DNA of 64,000 nt from an uncultured Bacteroidales bacterium (lineage in GTDB: Bacteria; Bacteroidota; Bacteroidia; Bacteroidales; P3), in assembly GCA_900317125.1 (NCBI GenBank), contig ONFR01000007.1, positions 1 through 64,000 of the forward strand, given 5' to 3'. The notes below the pieces were generated by a model. It did not search any database and was not told the DNA's origin. It saw only the letters and a list, made by a program, of their open reading frames with translations. Shown piece by piece: positions 7,078 to 16,324 of this stretch. The position numbers and the translations under genes were made by a program. Positions within the stretch are counted from its first letter, which is position 1. The number at the start of each line of letters is the position of its first letter.

Positions 7078-8637
7078 ATGAAAAGAACCCTTATTTCCCT
7101 GTTCTCCCTTTTGGGACTTGCTATGGCTGTAACATCTTGCCAGAAAGATGAAAGCGTTGCCAAGTTTTCTGCTTCCATGGAGCCTACTCTCACTCAGGAT
7201 GGCAAAACCCTTCTGAATGGAACCGGTTTGGAGTGGATTTCCGGCGATCAGATCGTTGTTTACGGTACTGCCGGTGGTGCTATCTACACCGCTACTCCTT
7301 CCACACCCGCTACCACCGCTACCTTCGATCTCGTTAGCGGCGTGACCGGTGATGCTCCTTACACCGCTTTCTATCCCACTGAGATTGCAACCAGTGCTAA
7401 CACTATTACTCTCTCCGCCACCCAGACCTCTGCTGACGGTAATCTGAGAGCTTTCCCCTCTGTCGCTGTTTCCAACAACGAGATCCTCAACTTCAAGAAC
7501 CTCTGCGGTGCTCTGAGAATCAACTTGACCAAGAACGGCGTAAGTGTTAAGAGCATTGCTGTCACCGCCGACAAAGTGCTCAATGGTGACTTCATGGTTA
7601 CCATGAACGGTGATGCTCCCACCATCTCGGTTGCCGGTAACAATACCAACACCACCACTCTCGTTATGGAGGATGCTCAGAACATTTCCAATGGCCATGA
7701 CTTCTTCGTCACCATGCCTCACAACATGTACCGCAGTGTCCAGGTTGTTATCACTGCTGAGGACGGTAGCGTCTGCACCAAGACCCTGAAAGACGGTATC
7801 GGCTTGAACATCTATCGTTCCCAGACTTCTGACTTCGTCTTTGGCGAGAATGACCTCGACTTCGTTCCCGGTGGCGTACCCACTGGTGCTCTGAACGGTC
7901 TCTTCTCAGTCAGCGCTACCAAGCAGGTTTACTTCTCCATGGGTAACCTCCAGTACGACGGTGCCAACGATGTTTGGCAGTTCGCCGCTGCCCAGACCGA
8001 ATTCCTCGGTGCTCAGAACAACAACCCCACTGCTACCTCTGTTATCGACCTCTTTGGTTGGGGTACCAGCAACTACAATGGCAAAGCTCCCTATATGACC
8101 AGCACTACCGGTACTGACTATGGTTTCGGTACCAACAGAAACATCACCGCTACTCAGTATGACTGGGGTGTTAACAATGCTATCGCCAACGGCGGTAACG
8201 AGGCTAACGTCTGGCGTACTCTTACCACCCAGGAGTGGAGCTACCTCCTCAGTGGCCGTACCAACGCTACTGCTCTGCGCGGTATCGCCAAGGTCGACGG
8301 TGTCAACGGTATTGTTATCCTGCCCGATATGTGGACTCTTCCCGAGGGCTTGACCTTCAACGCTGGTTCTAGCAAGACCGCTGGTTGGAACCACAATGTC
8401 TACACTGCTGCTGAGTGGGCTCAGATGGAAGCCGCTGGTGCTGCTTTCCTGCCTTGCAATGGTTGCCGTCAGGGTGCTAACTTCATGCTCGAAGAGACCG
8501 CTCACTACTGGAGCGTTTCCAGCGCCAGCGCTGAAAAAGCCGCTGCCTTCTATTTCCGTGCTAACGATATCCTCCCCGTTTACGCTGAGGCTAAATGGCA
8601 TGGTCACGCTATCCGTCTTGTTCAGGATGCTGAATAA
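7078..8637 (+). CDS. Abundant-type surface lipoprotein, fimbrillin-like N-terminus with FISUMP/lectin-like C-terminal domain
   Basis: The 519-residue product starts with a lipoprotein signal (MKRTLISLFSLLGL, lipid Cys21 in VTSC). Residues ~25-260 are Ser/Thr-rich and beta-like, as in fimbrillin-type surface proteins. From about 275 (FSVSATKQVYFS) to the end runs a domain common in Bacteroidales, with markers GNLQYDGANDVWQFA, DLFGWGTS, WRTLTTQEWSYLLSGR, AAFLPCNGCR, HYWSVSS and a final HAIRLV. It resembles the FISUMP/formylglycine-lectin fold group. Codons are strongly biased to GGT, GCT, ACC and AAC, unlike neighbours, which suggests very high expression. A fragment of the same domain lies at 43247. 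The ligand is unknown. Confidence 0.8.
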   Translation: MKRTLISLFSLLGLAMAVTSCQKDESVAKFSASMEPTLTQDGKTLLNGTGLEWISGDQIVVYGTAGGAIYTATPSTPATTATFDLVSGVTGDAPYTAFYPTEIATSANTITLSATQTSADGNLRAFPSVAVSNNEILNFKNLCGALRINLTKNGVSVKSIAVTADKVLNGDFMVTMNGDAPTISVAGNNTNTTTLVMEDAQNISNGHDFFVTMPHNMYRSVQVVITAEDGSVCTKTLKDGIGLNIYRSQTSDFVFGENDLDFVPGGVPTGALNGLFSVSATKQVYFSMGNLQYDGANDVWQFAAAQTEFLGAQNNNPTATSVIDLFGWGTSNYNGKAPYMTSTTGTDYGFGTNRNITATQYDWGVNNAIANGGNEANVWRTLTTQEWSYLLSGRTNATALRGIAKVDGVNGIVILPDMWTLPEGLTFNAGSSKTAGWNHNVYTAAEWAQMEAAGAAFLPCNGCRQGANFMLEETAHYWSVSSASAEKAAAFYFRANDILPVYAEAKWHGHAIRLVQDAE

Positions 8638-8659
8638 GTCTGCGATAACTCTATAGAGA

Positions 8660-8693
8660 AAAGAGGATGCCCGACGGCGTCCTCTTTTTTTTG
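8660..8693 (+). terminator. Terminator of the surface lipoprotein operon
   Basis: A 12-bp stem with one G-U pair (8660-8671 with 8676-8687) runs into eight Ts, 23 bases after the stop codon. Confidence 0.85.
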
Positions 8694-8966
8694 TCTCCCT
8701 TGCTGTGTGGTGTGCTTCTCCCCCTGCCGTTTCAGCGTGCTATCCAGTAGGAAGAGCAACGGGGAAAACCGAGATGACTGTTAATCACAAATCGGTCATT
8801 AGATTTCTGCTATGCGAAATCTCCTATCTATCATCTCGGTATGCTATTAAGCGATAGTCCCTACTGAACTATGTCCTATACAGATATCGCGTTCGCCTAC
8901 CAATCACTCTGTAGGTGTTTTCGGTTTCTTAATGACCTGTTTGGTTTGGTCGTGCATTGTGAGAAG
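8690..8966. other. Intergenic stretch without a recognisable gene
   Basis: Apart from the repeat element that follows at 8967 I see no ORF, tRNA or promoter of note here. Confidence 0.5.
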
Positions 8967-9080
8967 CGTCGTTCAATATCGCTTCCTTCACGTATCGTTC
9001 TCGCCTCGTTACCCTTTAGTATAAGGATAAGTATGCAGTAAGGATGCTGTAACGATGCTATAACGATAGGATATTGAAGG
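8967..9080. repeat. Intergenic inverted-end element, copy A
   Basis: The left end CGTCGTTCAATATC and right end GATATTGAA are inverted copies (8972-8980 with 9070-9078). The inside carries GTAACGATGCTATAACGAT. Related elements lie at 44156 and 60940. This copy sits between converging genes. Confidence 0.65.
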
Positions 9081-9202
9081 GACCTAGGGCGGTCTGCAGC
9101 TGTTGTTTGAAGCAAAGGGGGAGGGTTATTGGATGTGGGATTGCTTTCCGCAAGGGTGGGGAAGCATGAGCTGAGGGTGGAATGGTTTCGCGGGGATGTC
9201 CG

Positions 9203-10309
9203 TCAGCGGAGAAGGGTGATGGTGCCCGTTTGGCTCTTGAAACCTGCGGGAGTGATAATGTCGCGGTAGCGGAAGAGGTAGGTGTAGGCGCCTTGCTGGC
9301 AGCGTTGTCCGTCGGCGGTGGTGCCGTCCCAGCCGGTGCCGCCAGTGGCGGAGTGGAAGATGAGTGTCCCGCGACGGTCGAAAATCCAAAAGTCGTATTC
9401 CAGAATGCCTAAGGTGAGCGGGGTGATGAGGTTGTTGCTCTCGGCATCGGGGGTGAAGACGTTGGGGATGTAGATGGCCACTTGGCGGAAGGGGATGTCC
9501 TTTGAGGCGGTGTCGAGACAGGTGGGGGTAAAGGCTTCCATCATGAGGTGGACGGTGTCGCCCCAGTCGGGGGTGCCGTAGAATTCAACCCATTCGTTGT
9601 TTGGTTTTTGCTTGACGCCGTTGATGTACCAGTTGCGGCCGGCCCAGCCGCCCCAGTGCGCTTCGCGTGTGCCGGTGCTGAAGTCTTCGGCGATGATGTG
9701 CATGTTGTCGTAGGTAATCTCGTCGGGACTGACGTGCATGGCGGCGGCTACCGGTTCAATGGGGATGATGGAGATGGAGCTGGTGCCTGGGCATTGTGGA
9801 GGTGAGGCGCGGTAGTCGAGCTGCAGTGTGTAGGTGGTGGGGGTGCGGGGATTGACGCGTACCCAACTTCTCCATTCTTGGCCTTCGAGGGTGATGTCGG
9901 GCGGGTCGGCGGTCCAATGGTAGTGTGTGACGAGCGGGTAGCCACCGAGGAGGTCGTGGCCTATTATTGTCTTGCAGTGTTTGCGGTCGATGATGTTGAT
10001 GTAGGGGATGTCGAGGAGGGTGAGCTTGAGGATGATGATGCTGTCGCAGATGGTGTCGGTGCGGGGGATGGTGTCGTAGTAGATGCCGGAGTGGTCGAGA
10101 GCCCGTCCCCGGTAGTAGAGGGTGTCGCCTTCGCAGATAGAGTCGAGGATGAGGACTGTAGTGTCGTTGCAGGGTCTTTGTGCGGCGGCGTGGGGTGAGG
10201 GTGCGCAGAGGGCTAGGAGGAGCAGGAGGGTGAGGGGAACGGCGCAGCGTCCCGCCATGGCGGGTGTGTGGTGCAGAGGGGGGCTGGGATGCTGTGCCGG
10301 GGTGTTCAT
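9203..10309 (-). CDS. Secreted protein with T9SS type B (gliding-motility-like) C-terminal domain
   Basis: The 368-residue protein has a hydrophobic signal peptide (VPLTLLLLLALC, cleaved after HAAA). Its last ~85 residues are a type B T9SS sorting domain, with NVFTPDAES, then FDRRGTLIFHS, GWDGTTADGQ, GAYTYLFRYRD and a terminal TGTITLLR. Such proteins cross the outer membrane by the Por system and stay at the surface or are released. The middle, with repeated short beta-rich segments, matches no enzyme I know. The start at 10309 overlaps the ddl stop (ATGA); an internal Met at 10258 would give a tighter signal peptide. Confidence 0.85.
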   Translation of the reverse strand: MNTPAQHPSPPLHHTPAMAGRCAVPLTLLLLLALCAPSPHAAAQRPCNDTTVLILDSICEGDTLYYRGRALDHSGIYYDTIPRTDTICDSIIILKLTLLDIPYINIIDRKHCKTIIGHDLLGGYPLVTHYHWTADPPDITLEGQEWRSWVRVNPRTPTTYTLQLDYRASPPQCPGTSSISIIPIEPVAAAMHVSPDEITYDNMHIIAEDFSTGTREAHWGGWAGRNWYINGVKQKPNNEWVEFYGTPDWGDTVHLMMEAFTPTCLDTASKDIPFRQVAIYIPNVFTPDAESNNLITPLTLGILEYDFWIFDRRGTLIFHSATGGTGWDGTTADGQRCQQGAYTYLFRYRDIITPAGFKSQTGTITLLR

Positions 10310-11289
10310 AGGCAGGTTTGGATGACCATTTCGTACAGTTGCTGGGTGCTGATGCCCATGGCGCGTGCCTGTTTGGGCACGATGCTTTCGGCGCTTTGGC
10401 CGGGGATGGTGTTGACTTCGAGGAAGTAGAGTTGGTTGCGGGTGGTGTCGTAGATGTAGTCGAACCGACAGATGCCGCGGCAGTTGAGGAGGTCGTACAG
10501 CTGCGATGAGGTTTGCTGTATCTGTTGGGTGATGGCATCGGGGCACTGGGCGGGGGTCACCTCGTTGCTGAAGCCTTGGTATTTGGCTTCGTAGTCGAAG
10601 AATTCGTGGTTGCCGAGGGGGATGATTTCGGTGATGGGGAAGACGTATTTGTCGGTTTTGGTGCGGAGAACGCCGCAGTCGAATTCGCGGCCTGAGATGC
10701 ATTCTTCGACGAGCACTTGGCTGTCTTCGGTGAAAGCCTGCTGAATGGCCGGCAGCAATTGGTCGGGTGTTTTGACTTTGGTGGTGGCCACGCTGCTGCC
10801 TCCTGCGGCGGGTTTGACGAAGAGGGGATAGCCGAGTGCGGCATCGTCGATTTTGTCGAGTGAGGGCTTCGACATGTCGTAGAGGAGTACGGAGCGGGCT
10901 ACATTGACGATGCCGAAGCTTTTGACTACAGGATTGCAGTAGCCTTTGTGAAAGGTGAGGGCGGAGGTGTAGTAGCCGCAGGTAGTGTAGGGGATGCCGA
11001 GCATGTCGAAGTAGCCTTGCAGCACGCCGTTTTCGCCGGGGTTGCCGTGGATGATGATAAAGGCGAGGTTGAAGCGGTCGACGCCGGGGACGGTGAAGTC
11101 GTGGCGGTTGACAGGGATATGCTGGTCGTTGTCGGCCAGGCAGTACCACCCTTGCCGGTCGATGACGATTTTATAGACGTTGTATTTCTGGTGGTCGAGG
11201 GCTTCGTATACTTGGCATCCGCTTTGTATGGAGATGTCGTGTTCGCCTGAGTAGCCGCCCATGACGAGGGCAATGTTGGGTTTGTTCAT
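10306..11289 (-). CDS. ddl: D-alanine--D-alanine ligase
   Basis: Ddl joins two D-alanines with ATP to make the dipeptide end of the peptidoglycan precursor in the cytoplasm. The ATP-grasp protein starts MNKPNIALVMGGYSGEHDIS. It contains IIHGNPGENG, the ATP-binding PLFVKPAAGGSS and the metal/ligand region FLEVNTIPGQS. Its length of 327 residues is normal. The open frame extends upstream without homology, so the Met at 11289 was chosen. It follows the GSCFA gene by 43 bases and overlaps the next gene by four. Confidence 0.95.
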   Translation of the reverse strand: MNKPNIALVMGGYSGEHDISIQSGCQVYEALDHQKYNVYKIVIDRQGWYCLADNDQHIPVNRHDFTVPGVDRFNLAFIIIHGNPGENGVLQGYFDMLGIPYTTCGYYTSALTFHKGYCNPVVKSFGIVNVARSVLLYDMSKPSLDKIDDAALGYPLFVKPAAGGSSVATTKVKTPDQLLPAIQQAFTEDSQVLVEECISGREFDCGVLRTKTDKYVFPITEIIPLGNHEFFDYEAKYQGFSNEVTPAQCPDAITQQIQQTSSQLYDLLNCRGICRFDYIYDTTRNQLYFLEVNTIPGQSAESIVPKQARAMGISTQQLYEMVIQTCL

Positions 11290-11332
11290 TGGATTAGGTG
11301 TTATATATGTTATAAGTTCTGAAAGATCATGT

Positions 11333-12220
11333 TTATGTTGTGGAGGTGTTGATGGGTCGGTGCTGAGTGCGCCGGAAGGCTTTCTCTTCGTCGCGGCAGC
11401 GCTGCTGTGTGGCGGGCGACATGTAGGTGTCCTGGAATTGTTGCCAGATGATGTCGACGGCGAGGTCGGAGGGGTGGCACATGTCGCGGGCGTAGAACCG
11501 GTAGTCGCGCAGTTGGTCGAGGAGTATCTCGTAGGCGGGGAAGTAGGTGGGGGAAGGGCTGTCGTTTGTATGGTTGCGGACAAGGGTGTCGGCAGCAAGG
11601 AGCAGCGTGCTTTTGCTGAGCTGGTTCTGATGAAGGCCGTCGGCCAGATGGCGGATGGGACTGACGGTGAGTATGAGTTGACACTGGAGTTGATGCAGGC
11701 GCGTGAGGAGGGGTTGCCAGGTGTCGACTATCTGGGATATGGTGAGCAGTTGGCGGTTGAATAGGGAGGAGGGCAGTTTGTGGCAGTTGGCCACGGTGCG
11801 CCCTTGGCAGGGACCGTCGGCAAGACTGTAGGCGTAGGCTGAGCCAAGGGTGACAAGGAGTGTGGGTTGGCGTAGCAGCTGGAGGTGGGCGGTGTGGATG
11901 GCCTGATTGCAGAGGGTGAGACAGGTGTCGGGGTCGGGGTTTGAGAAACGGGTATGGTGCATCCACGAGTGCCAGAGTCCGTCGTGCTGAACGAGCCATG
12001 AGCGGTCAATCTCGCGGTCGTCGAGGGCGTAGGTGAGGGCCAGCGCAATGGAGAGTGGGTTGTAGAGTGTGCCGAAGGGGTTGCAGAGGATGTCGTGGCC
12101 GGCCTGCTGGAGTTTGAGCCCTATATGGTCGGCAAAACAGGACCCGAGGGTGAGCAGGGGAGTGTCGTGGCTGATGCGGATGGCCGAGGGGACGGGCTGG
12201 ACTGGCGTGGCGAGTTGCAT
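11333..12220 (-). CDS. GSCFA domain protein
   Basis: The protein has 295 residues. The family-naming motif appears as LTLGSCFADHIG near 25, followed by NPFGTLYNPLSI and later VTLGSAYAY and LTVSPIRHL. GSCFA proteins look like SGNH-type hydrolases, and the GS-C-FA block would hold the nucleophile region; their substrate is not known. The gene starts nine bases after dnaE and belongs to the dnaE-GSCFA-ddl operon, which hints at a housekeeping envelope role. Confidence 0.88.
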   Translation of the reverse strand: MQLATPVQPVPSAIRISHDTPLLTLGSCFADHIGLKLQQAGHDILCNPFGTLYNPLSIALALTYALDDREIDRSWLVQHDGLWHSWMHHTRFSNPDPDTCLTLCNQAIHTAHLQLLRQPTLLVTLGSAYAYSLADGPCQGRTVANCHKLPSSLFNRQLLTISQIVDTWQPLLTRLHQLQCQLILTVSPIRHLADGLHQNQLSKSTLLLAADTLVRNHTNDSPSPTYFPAYEILLDQLRDYRFYARDMCHPSDLAVDIIWQQFQDTYMSPATQQRCRDEEKAFRRTQHRPINTSTT

Positions 12221-12229
12221 GGCGTGGTG

Positions 12230-15200
12230 TTAGAATTTATGGGTGACGGGTTTGAGGTTGAAGATGCCCGGTAGACGGTTCAGGTCGATAATCATGTCCC
12301 GTGGACTGACCAGCAGGTCGCGGGTCTTCATGGTGAGGGTGAGGGTGCTGGCGGGGTCGACGATGCGGGCTTCCATGGGGGTTTTGCCCCGGTGTTTCTT
12401 GGCGAGGGACTGGATTTGCTGGCATAGTTCGGGAGTGATGTCGTGGAGGTCGATGTTGAATTGCAGGAGTTTGGTGTTGTTGTCCAGTACTTCGCGGAGG
12501 AGGGTGATGCTGTATACTTTGAATACCGGTTTCGAGTGGTAGACGGTTCCGTCGTCGAGCGTGCGGGAGAACTGCCTGTAGGAGCCTTTGATGTAGATGA
12601 AGAGGTCTTTTTGGAAGAAGTCCTTGAATTTTAGGTATTCACCTTTGAAAAGGCGGAGATTGTAGGCACCACTTAGATCCTCGATGGTGAGGGCGCCATA
12701 GGGGTCGCCGTTCTTGGAAGAGATGCCGTTTTTGGCGTCGGTGACGATGCCGCCTATGCGCAGGTCTTTGTCAAGCAGGTTGGAGGGGTCGGCCAGTTCG
12801 GCGCACTGGGTGTTGGTGAAGTAGGTCATCTCGTATCGATAATCATCGAGGGGATGGCCGCTGAGGTAGAGACCGATGACGCTGAACTCCTCGCGGCAAC
12901 GTTGCACGACGCTCCACTCTTCGCACTGGGGGATGGCAGGGCGGGAGTCTTTTTTGATTTCCTCGTTCATGTCGAAGATGGACATCTGGGCGTTGTCGGC
13001 GTTTTGCTTGTTGTGGAGCGCCCAGCGCATCAGTTTCTCGACATAGGTGGGTGCATTGTCGTTCTCGCGATAGAAGTATTGGGCACGGTGCATGGTGCCG
13101 ATGCCGTCGAGGGCACCGGCCTTGACGAGGGCTTCGATGTTTTTGCGGTTGAGTGAGCGCAGGTCGGCGCGTTCGAGGAGGTCGAAGATGTCGGTGTAGG
13201 GGCCGTTTTTTTCGCGTTCGGAGATGATGGCGTCGGCGGCGGCTTCGCCCATGCCGCTGATGGCCTTCAGTCCGAAGCGTATCTGTCCTTTGCTGTTGAC
13301 GGAGAAGTCCATGTCGGACTCGTTGATGGAGGGAGGGAGGATTTCGAGGCCGTGACGGCGGCAGTCGTCCATGAGTTCGGTGGTGCGCTTGATGTCGCTT
13401 TGGCCGCTGGTCATGACGGCGGCCATGTATTCGGCGGGGTAGTGCGCCTTGAGGTAGGCCGTTTGGTAGGCCACCCACGAGTAGCAGGTGGCGTGTGATT
13501 TGTTGAAGGCATAGGAGGCGAATTTCTTCCAGTCCTCCCATATCTTGTGGAGTTTGTCTTTGGGGTGTCCGTTCTTCTCGCCACCTTGGTAGAAGAGTAC
13601 CTCCAGCTCGTTCATCTTCTCAATCTGTTTCTTGCCCATGGCTTTGCGCAGGGTGTCGCTCTGGCCGCGGGTGAAGCCGGCCAGCTGGCGGCTCAGCAAC
13701 ATCACCTGCTCTTGGTAGACGGTGATGCCATAGGTGTCCTTGAGGTATTTCTCCATGCAGGGAATGTCGTATTCAATGGGTTTTCGTCCCTGCTTGCGGT
13801 CGATGAAGTCGGGGATATAGTCCATGGGGCCCGGGCGGTAGAGGGCGTTCATGGCGATGAGGTCTTCGAACACGTGGGGCTCCAGTTCGCGCAGGTATTT
13901 CTGCATGCCGGCGGACTCGAACTGGAAGGTGCCGACGGTGTTGCCCTCGCAGAAGAGTTTGTAGGTGGCCTCGTCGTCGATGGGTATGTGGTCAATGTCT
14001 ATCTCCACCCCATGGTTCTTTTTTATCATCTGGATGGCATTCTTGATGATGGTCAGGTTCTTCAATCCCAAGAAGTCCATTTTGATGAGGCCCACGGTCT
14101 CCACCACGTGGCCGTCGTATTGTGTCACCAGCACGTCCTGTTTGCTTTCCTTGTCGTAGATGGTGCACACGGGAGCGATGTTGGTGAGGTCGTCGGCACC
14201 AATGATGACGCCGCAGGCGTGGATGCCCACCTGGCGGTTGGTGTCCTCCAGCTCGGCGGCGTAAGTGAGCATGTCCTTCAGCTCGTCGTTGCCGGGGTCC
14301 TCCATGATGTGTTTCAGTTCGGGGATGTATTTGTAACAGTTGACAAGGTTCACTTTGGGCGACTTGCCTTTCTCGTCCTTGATGTTGTCCGGGAACCCCC
14401 TGTCGGGGATATACTCCTTCAGTTTGTTGACGGTGGGGAGGTCGATTTTCTCCACGCGTCCCACATCGGCAATGGCCGACTTGGTGGCCATGGTGCCGTA
14501 GGTGATGATGTGGGCCACCTTTTCCTTGCCGTATTTATCGGTAATCCAGTCCAGCACACGGCCTCGGCCGGCATCGTCGAAGTCCACGTCGATATCGGGC
14601 AGCGAGATACGGTCAGGATTGAGGAAACGTTCGAACAGTAGGTCGTACTTCAGCGGGTCGATGTCGGTAATCCACAGGCAGTAGGCCACCACGCTGCCAG
14701 CGGCAGAGCCACGGCCGGGACCCACACTCACGCCAAGCTCCTCGCGGGCACCCCGTATGTAGTCGGCTACGATGAGGAAGTAGCCGGGGAATCCCATGGT
14801 CTTGATGGTGTGCAGTTCGAAGATGATGCGCTCACGCTGTTCGTCGGTGAGGGCGGCCTTGATGGAGGCTATGTCGGCGCCTTCGGTCAGGTCCGGTCGG
14901 TCGGTCAGGTACCTTTTCCTTGCTCCCTCCCAAACCAGTTTCTCCAGATAGTCGGCCTCGAATTTGATGCGGTACAGCTTGTTGTATCCGCCCAGTTTCT
15001 TTATCTTCTTCTCGGCGTCGGCTTGGCTCAGCACCACCTCGTGCTTCTCGTTTTGGGTAAACTCGTCGAAGAGTTCCTTCTCGCTGATGCGGCTGCGGTA
15101 TTCGGCCTCGCTGCCGAAACTCTCGGGGATGTCGAACACCGGCATGATGGGGTCGGAGTTGATGCTGTAGACCTCCACCTTGTCGGCTATCTCCATGGTG

Positions 15201-16165
15201 TTCTCCAGTGCCTCGGGGATGTCGGAGAAAATAGCCTCCATCTCTGCCGGGGTTTTCAGCCACTCTTGCTTGGTGTAGTGCAGACGGTCGGGGTCGGCGT
15301 AGTCCTTCTGTGTGGCCAGGCAGATAAGGTGGTCGTGTGCCTCGCCATGCTCCTCCTCCACAAAATGCACATCGTTGGTGGCAATCAGCTTGATGTTGTG
15401 CTTGCGGGCAAGGGCAATCAGCACTGGGTTCACCTTCTCCTGCATCTGGTAGGTCACGCGGTTGGCGTTGGGTTTGTCGGTCTTGTGGCGCTGCAGCTCG
15501 ATGTAGTAGTCGTCGCCGAACACCCGTTTGAACCACAGCACCGCCTCTTCGGCCTTTGCAAGTTCCCCTTTCATGATTAGCTGGGGGATTTCGCCGCCCA
15601 GGCATGCCGAGCAGACGATCAGACCCTCGTGGTACTGCTCCAGCACATTGTGGTCGATACGCGGACGGCTGTAGAACCCGTCGGTGTAGGCAATCGAGGC
15701 CAGCTTGCACAGCGAGTGGTAGCCCTGCTTGTTCTTCGCCAGCAGGATGAGGTGGTAGCCGCTACTGTCCACGATGCGTTCGCGTCCCGTCTCGGGGTTC
15801 AGCTCCTTCACATCCTTGTCCTTGTCGTACAGCGTGCGTCGGGCGCAGTAGGCCTCTGTGCCGATGATGGGCTTGAAGAACTGCCCCTTCAGTTGGTCAA
15901 TCTTGTATTCGGCCTCCTGCTTCTCCTCCGGGGTGGCTCCGTCGTTTTTCAACACCGCCTCCTGTTCCTTGATTTGGTCCTTCACCTTGCCGTTCTCCTT
16001 GTCGATAGTGTCGACAAAATCCTTGATGCCGAACATGTTGCCGTGGTCGGTAAGAGCCATGGCGTACATGCCGTTCTTCTTGGCTTTCTTTATCAGGTCG
16101 CTAATCTTCGACATGCCGTCAAGCATCGAATAGTGCGAGTGGACGTGCAAGTGTGTAAAGTTCAT
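12230..16165 (-). CDS. dnaE: DNA polymerase III alpha subunit
   Basis: The replicative DNA polymerase catalytic subunit, 1311 residues. An N-terminal PHP domain opens with HVHSHYSMLDG (6-16). The palm and active site are visible as GPGRGSAAGS and PDIDVDFDD near 490-540. The finger region contains ALYRPGPMDYIP and YQEQVMLLSRQLAG. Near the C-terminus come helix-hairpin-helix segments and an OB fold (RIGGIVTDAK). The start follows a good promoter at 16203. It leads an operon with the GSCFA and ddl genes. Confidence 0.97.
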   Translation of the reverse strand: MNFTHLHVHSHYSMLDGMSKISDLIKKAKKNGMYAMALTDHGNMFGIKDFVDTIDKENGKVKDQIKEQEAVLKNDGATPEEKQEAEYKIDQLKGQFFKPIIGTEAYCARRTLYDKDKDVKELNPETGRERIVDSSGYHLILLAKNKQGYHSLCKLASIAYTDGFYSRPRIDHNVLEQYHEGLIVCSACLGGEIPQLIMKGELAKAEEAVLWFKRVFGDDYYIELQRHKTDKPNANRVTYQMQEKVNPVLIALARKHNIKLIATNDVHFVEEEHGEAHDHLICLATQKDYADPDRLHYTKQEWLKTPAEMEAIFSDIPEALENTMEIADKVEVYSINSDPIMPVFDIPESFGSEAEYRSRISEKELFDEFTQNEKHEVVLSQADAEKKIKKLGGYNKLYRIKFEADYLEKLVWEGARKRYLTDRPDLTEGADIASIKAALTDEQRERIIFELHTIKTMGFPGYFLIVADYIRGAREELGVSVGPGRGSAAGSVVAYCLWITDIDPLKYDLLFERFLNPDRISLPDIDVDFDDAGRGRVLDWITDKYGKEKVAHIITYGTMATKSAIADVGRVEKIDLPTVNKLKEYIPDRGFPDNIKDEKGKSPKVNLVNCYKYIPELKHIMEDPGNDELKDMLTYAAELEDTNRQVGIHACGVIIGADDLTNIAPVCTIYDKESKQDVLVTQYDGHVVETVGLIKMDFLGLKNLTIIKNAIQMIKKNHGVEIDIDHIPIDDEATYKLFCEGNTVGTFQFESAGMQKYLRELEPHVFEDLIAMNALYRPGPMDYIPDFIDRKQGRKPIEYDIPCMEKYLKDTYGITVYQEQVMLLSRQLAGFTRGQSDTLRKAMGKKQIEKMNELEVLFYQGGEKNGHPKDKLHKIWEDWKKFASYAFNKSHATCYSWVAYQTAYLKAHYPAEYMAAVMTSGQSDIKRTTELMDDCRRHGLEILPPSINESDMDFSVNSKGQIRFGLKAISGMGEAAADAIISEREKNGPYTDIFDLLERADLRSLNRKNIEALVKAGALDGIGTMHRAQYFYRENDNAPTYVEKLMRWALHNKQNADNAQMSIFDMNEEIKKDSRPAIPQCEEWSVVQRCREEFSVIGLYLSGHPLDDYRYEMTYFTNTQCAELADPSNLLDKDLRIGGIVTDAKNGISSKNGDPYGALTIEDLSGAYNLRLFKGEYLKFKDFFQKDLFIYIKGSYRQFSRTLDDGTVYHSKPVFKVYSITLLREVLDNNTKLLQFNIDLHDITPELCQQIQSLAKKHRGKTPMEARIVDPASTLTLTMKTRDLLVSPRDMIIDLNRLPGIFNLKPVTHKF

Positions 16166-16202
16166 AACAGTATGGAGGACTATATTTGTTTATTACAGAA
16201 TG

Positions 16203-16210
16203 CAAAGGTA
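16203..16210 (-). promoter_or_regulatory. dnaE promoter -7 box
   Basis: TACCTTTG on the minus strand fits TAnnTTTG and lies 37 bases before the dnaE start codon. Confidence 0.6.
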
Positions 16211-16293
16211 CGAAAAATATTCCGAACAACTGTTAATAACAGTCATAAAAAATGCGAGGTGTCTTTTTTCTAGGTCAATTCGCGGATTATGCT

Positions 16294-16301
16294 TATTTTT
16301 G
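16294..16301 (+). promoter_or_regulatory. Promoter -7 box for the DUF3089 gene
   Basis: TATTTTTG matches TAnnTTTG and ends 23 bases before the ATG at 16325. Confidence 0.55.
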
Positions 16302-16324
16302 CATCGTGAATACAAGAATTGGTT

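Noticed and set aside
7078..8637. Target gene of a diversity-generating retroelement
   Set aside because: The C-terminal domain resembles such targets, but no reverse transcriptase or template repeat is seen nearby.
10310..11149. N-terminal extension of the T9SS type B protein through ddl
   Set aside because: The extension is Arg/Pro/His-rich text read across ddl in another frame; the true start is at or after 10309.
13547..14641. 364-codon plus-strand frame inside dnaE
   Set aside because: It is antisense to conserved polymerase motifs.
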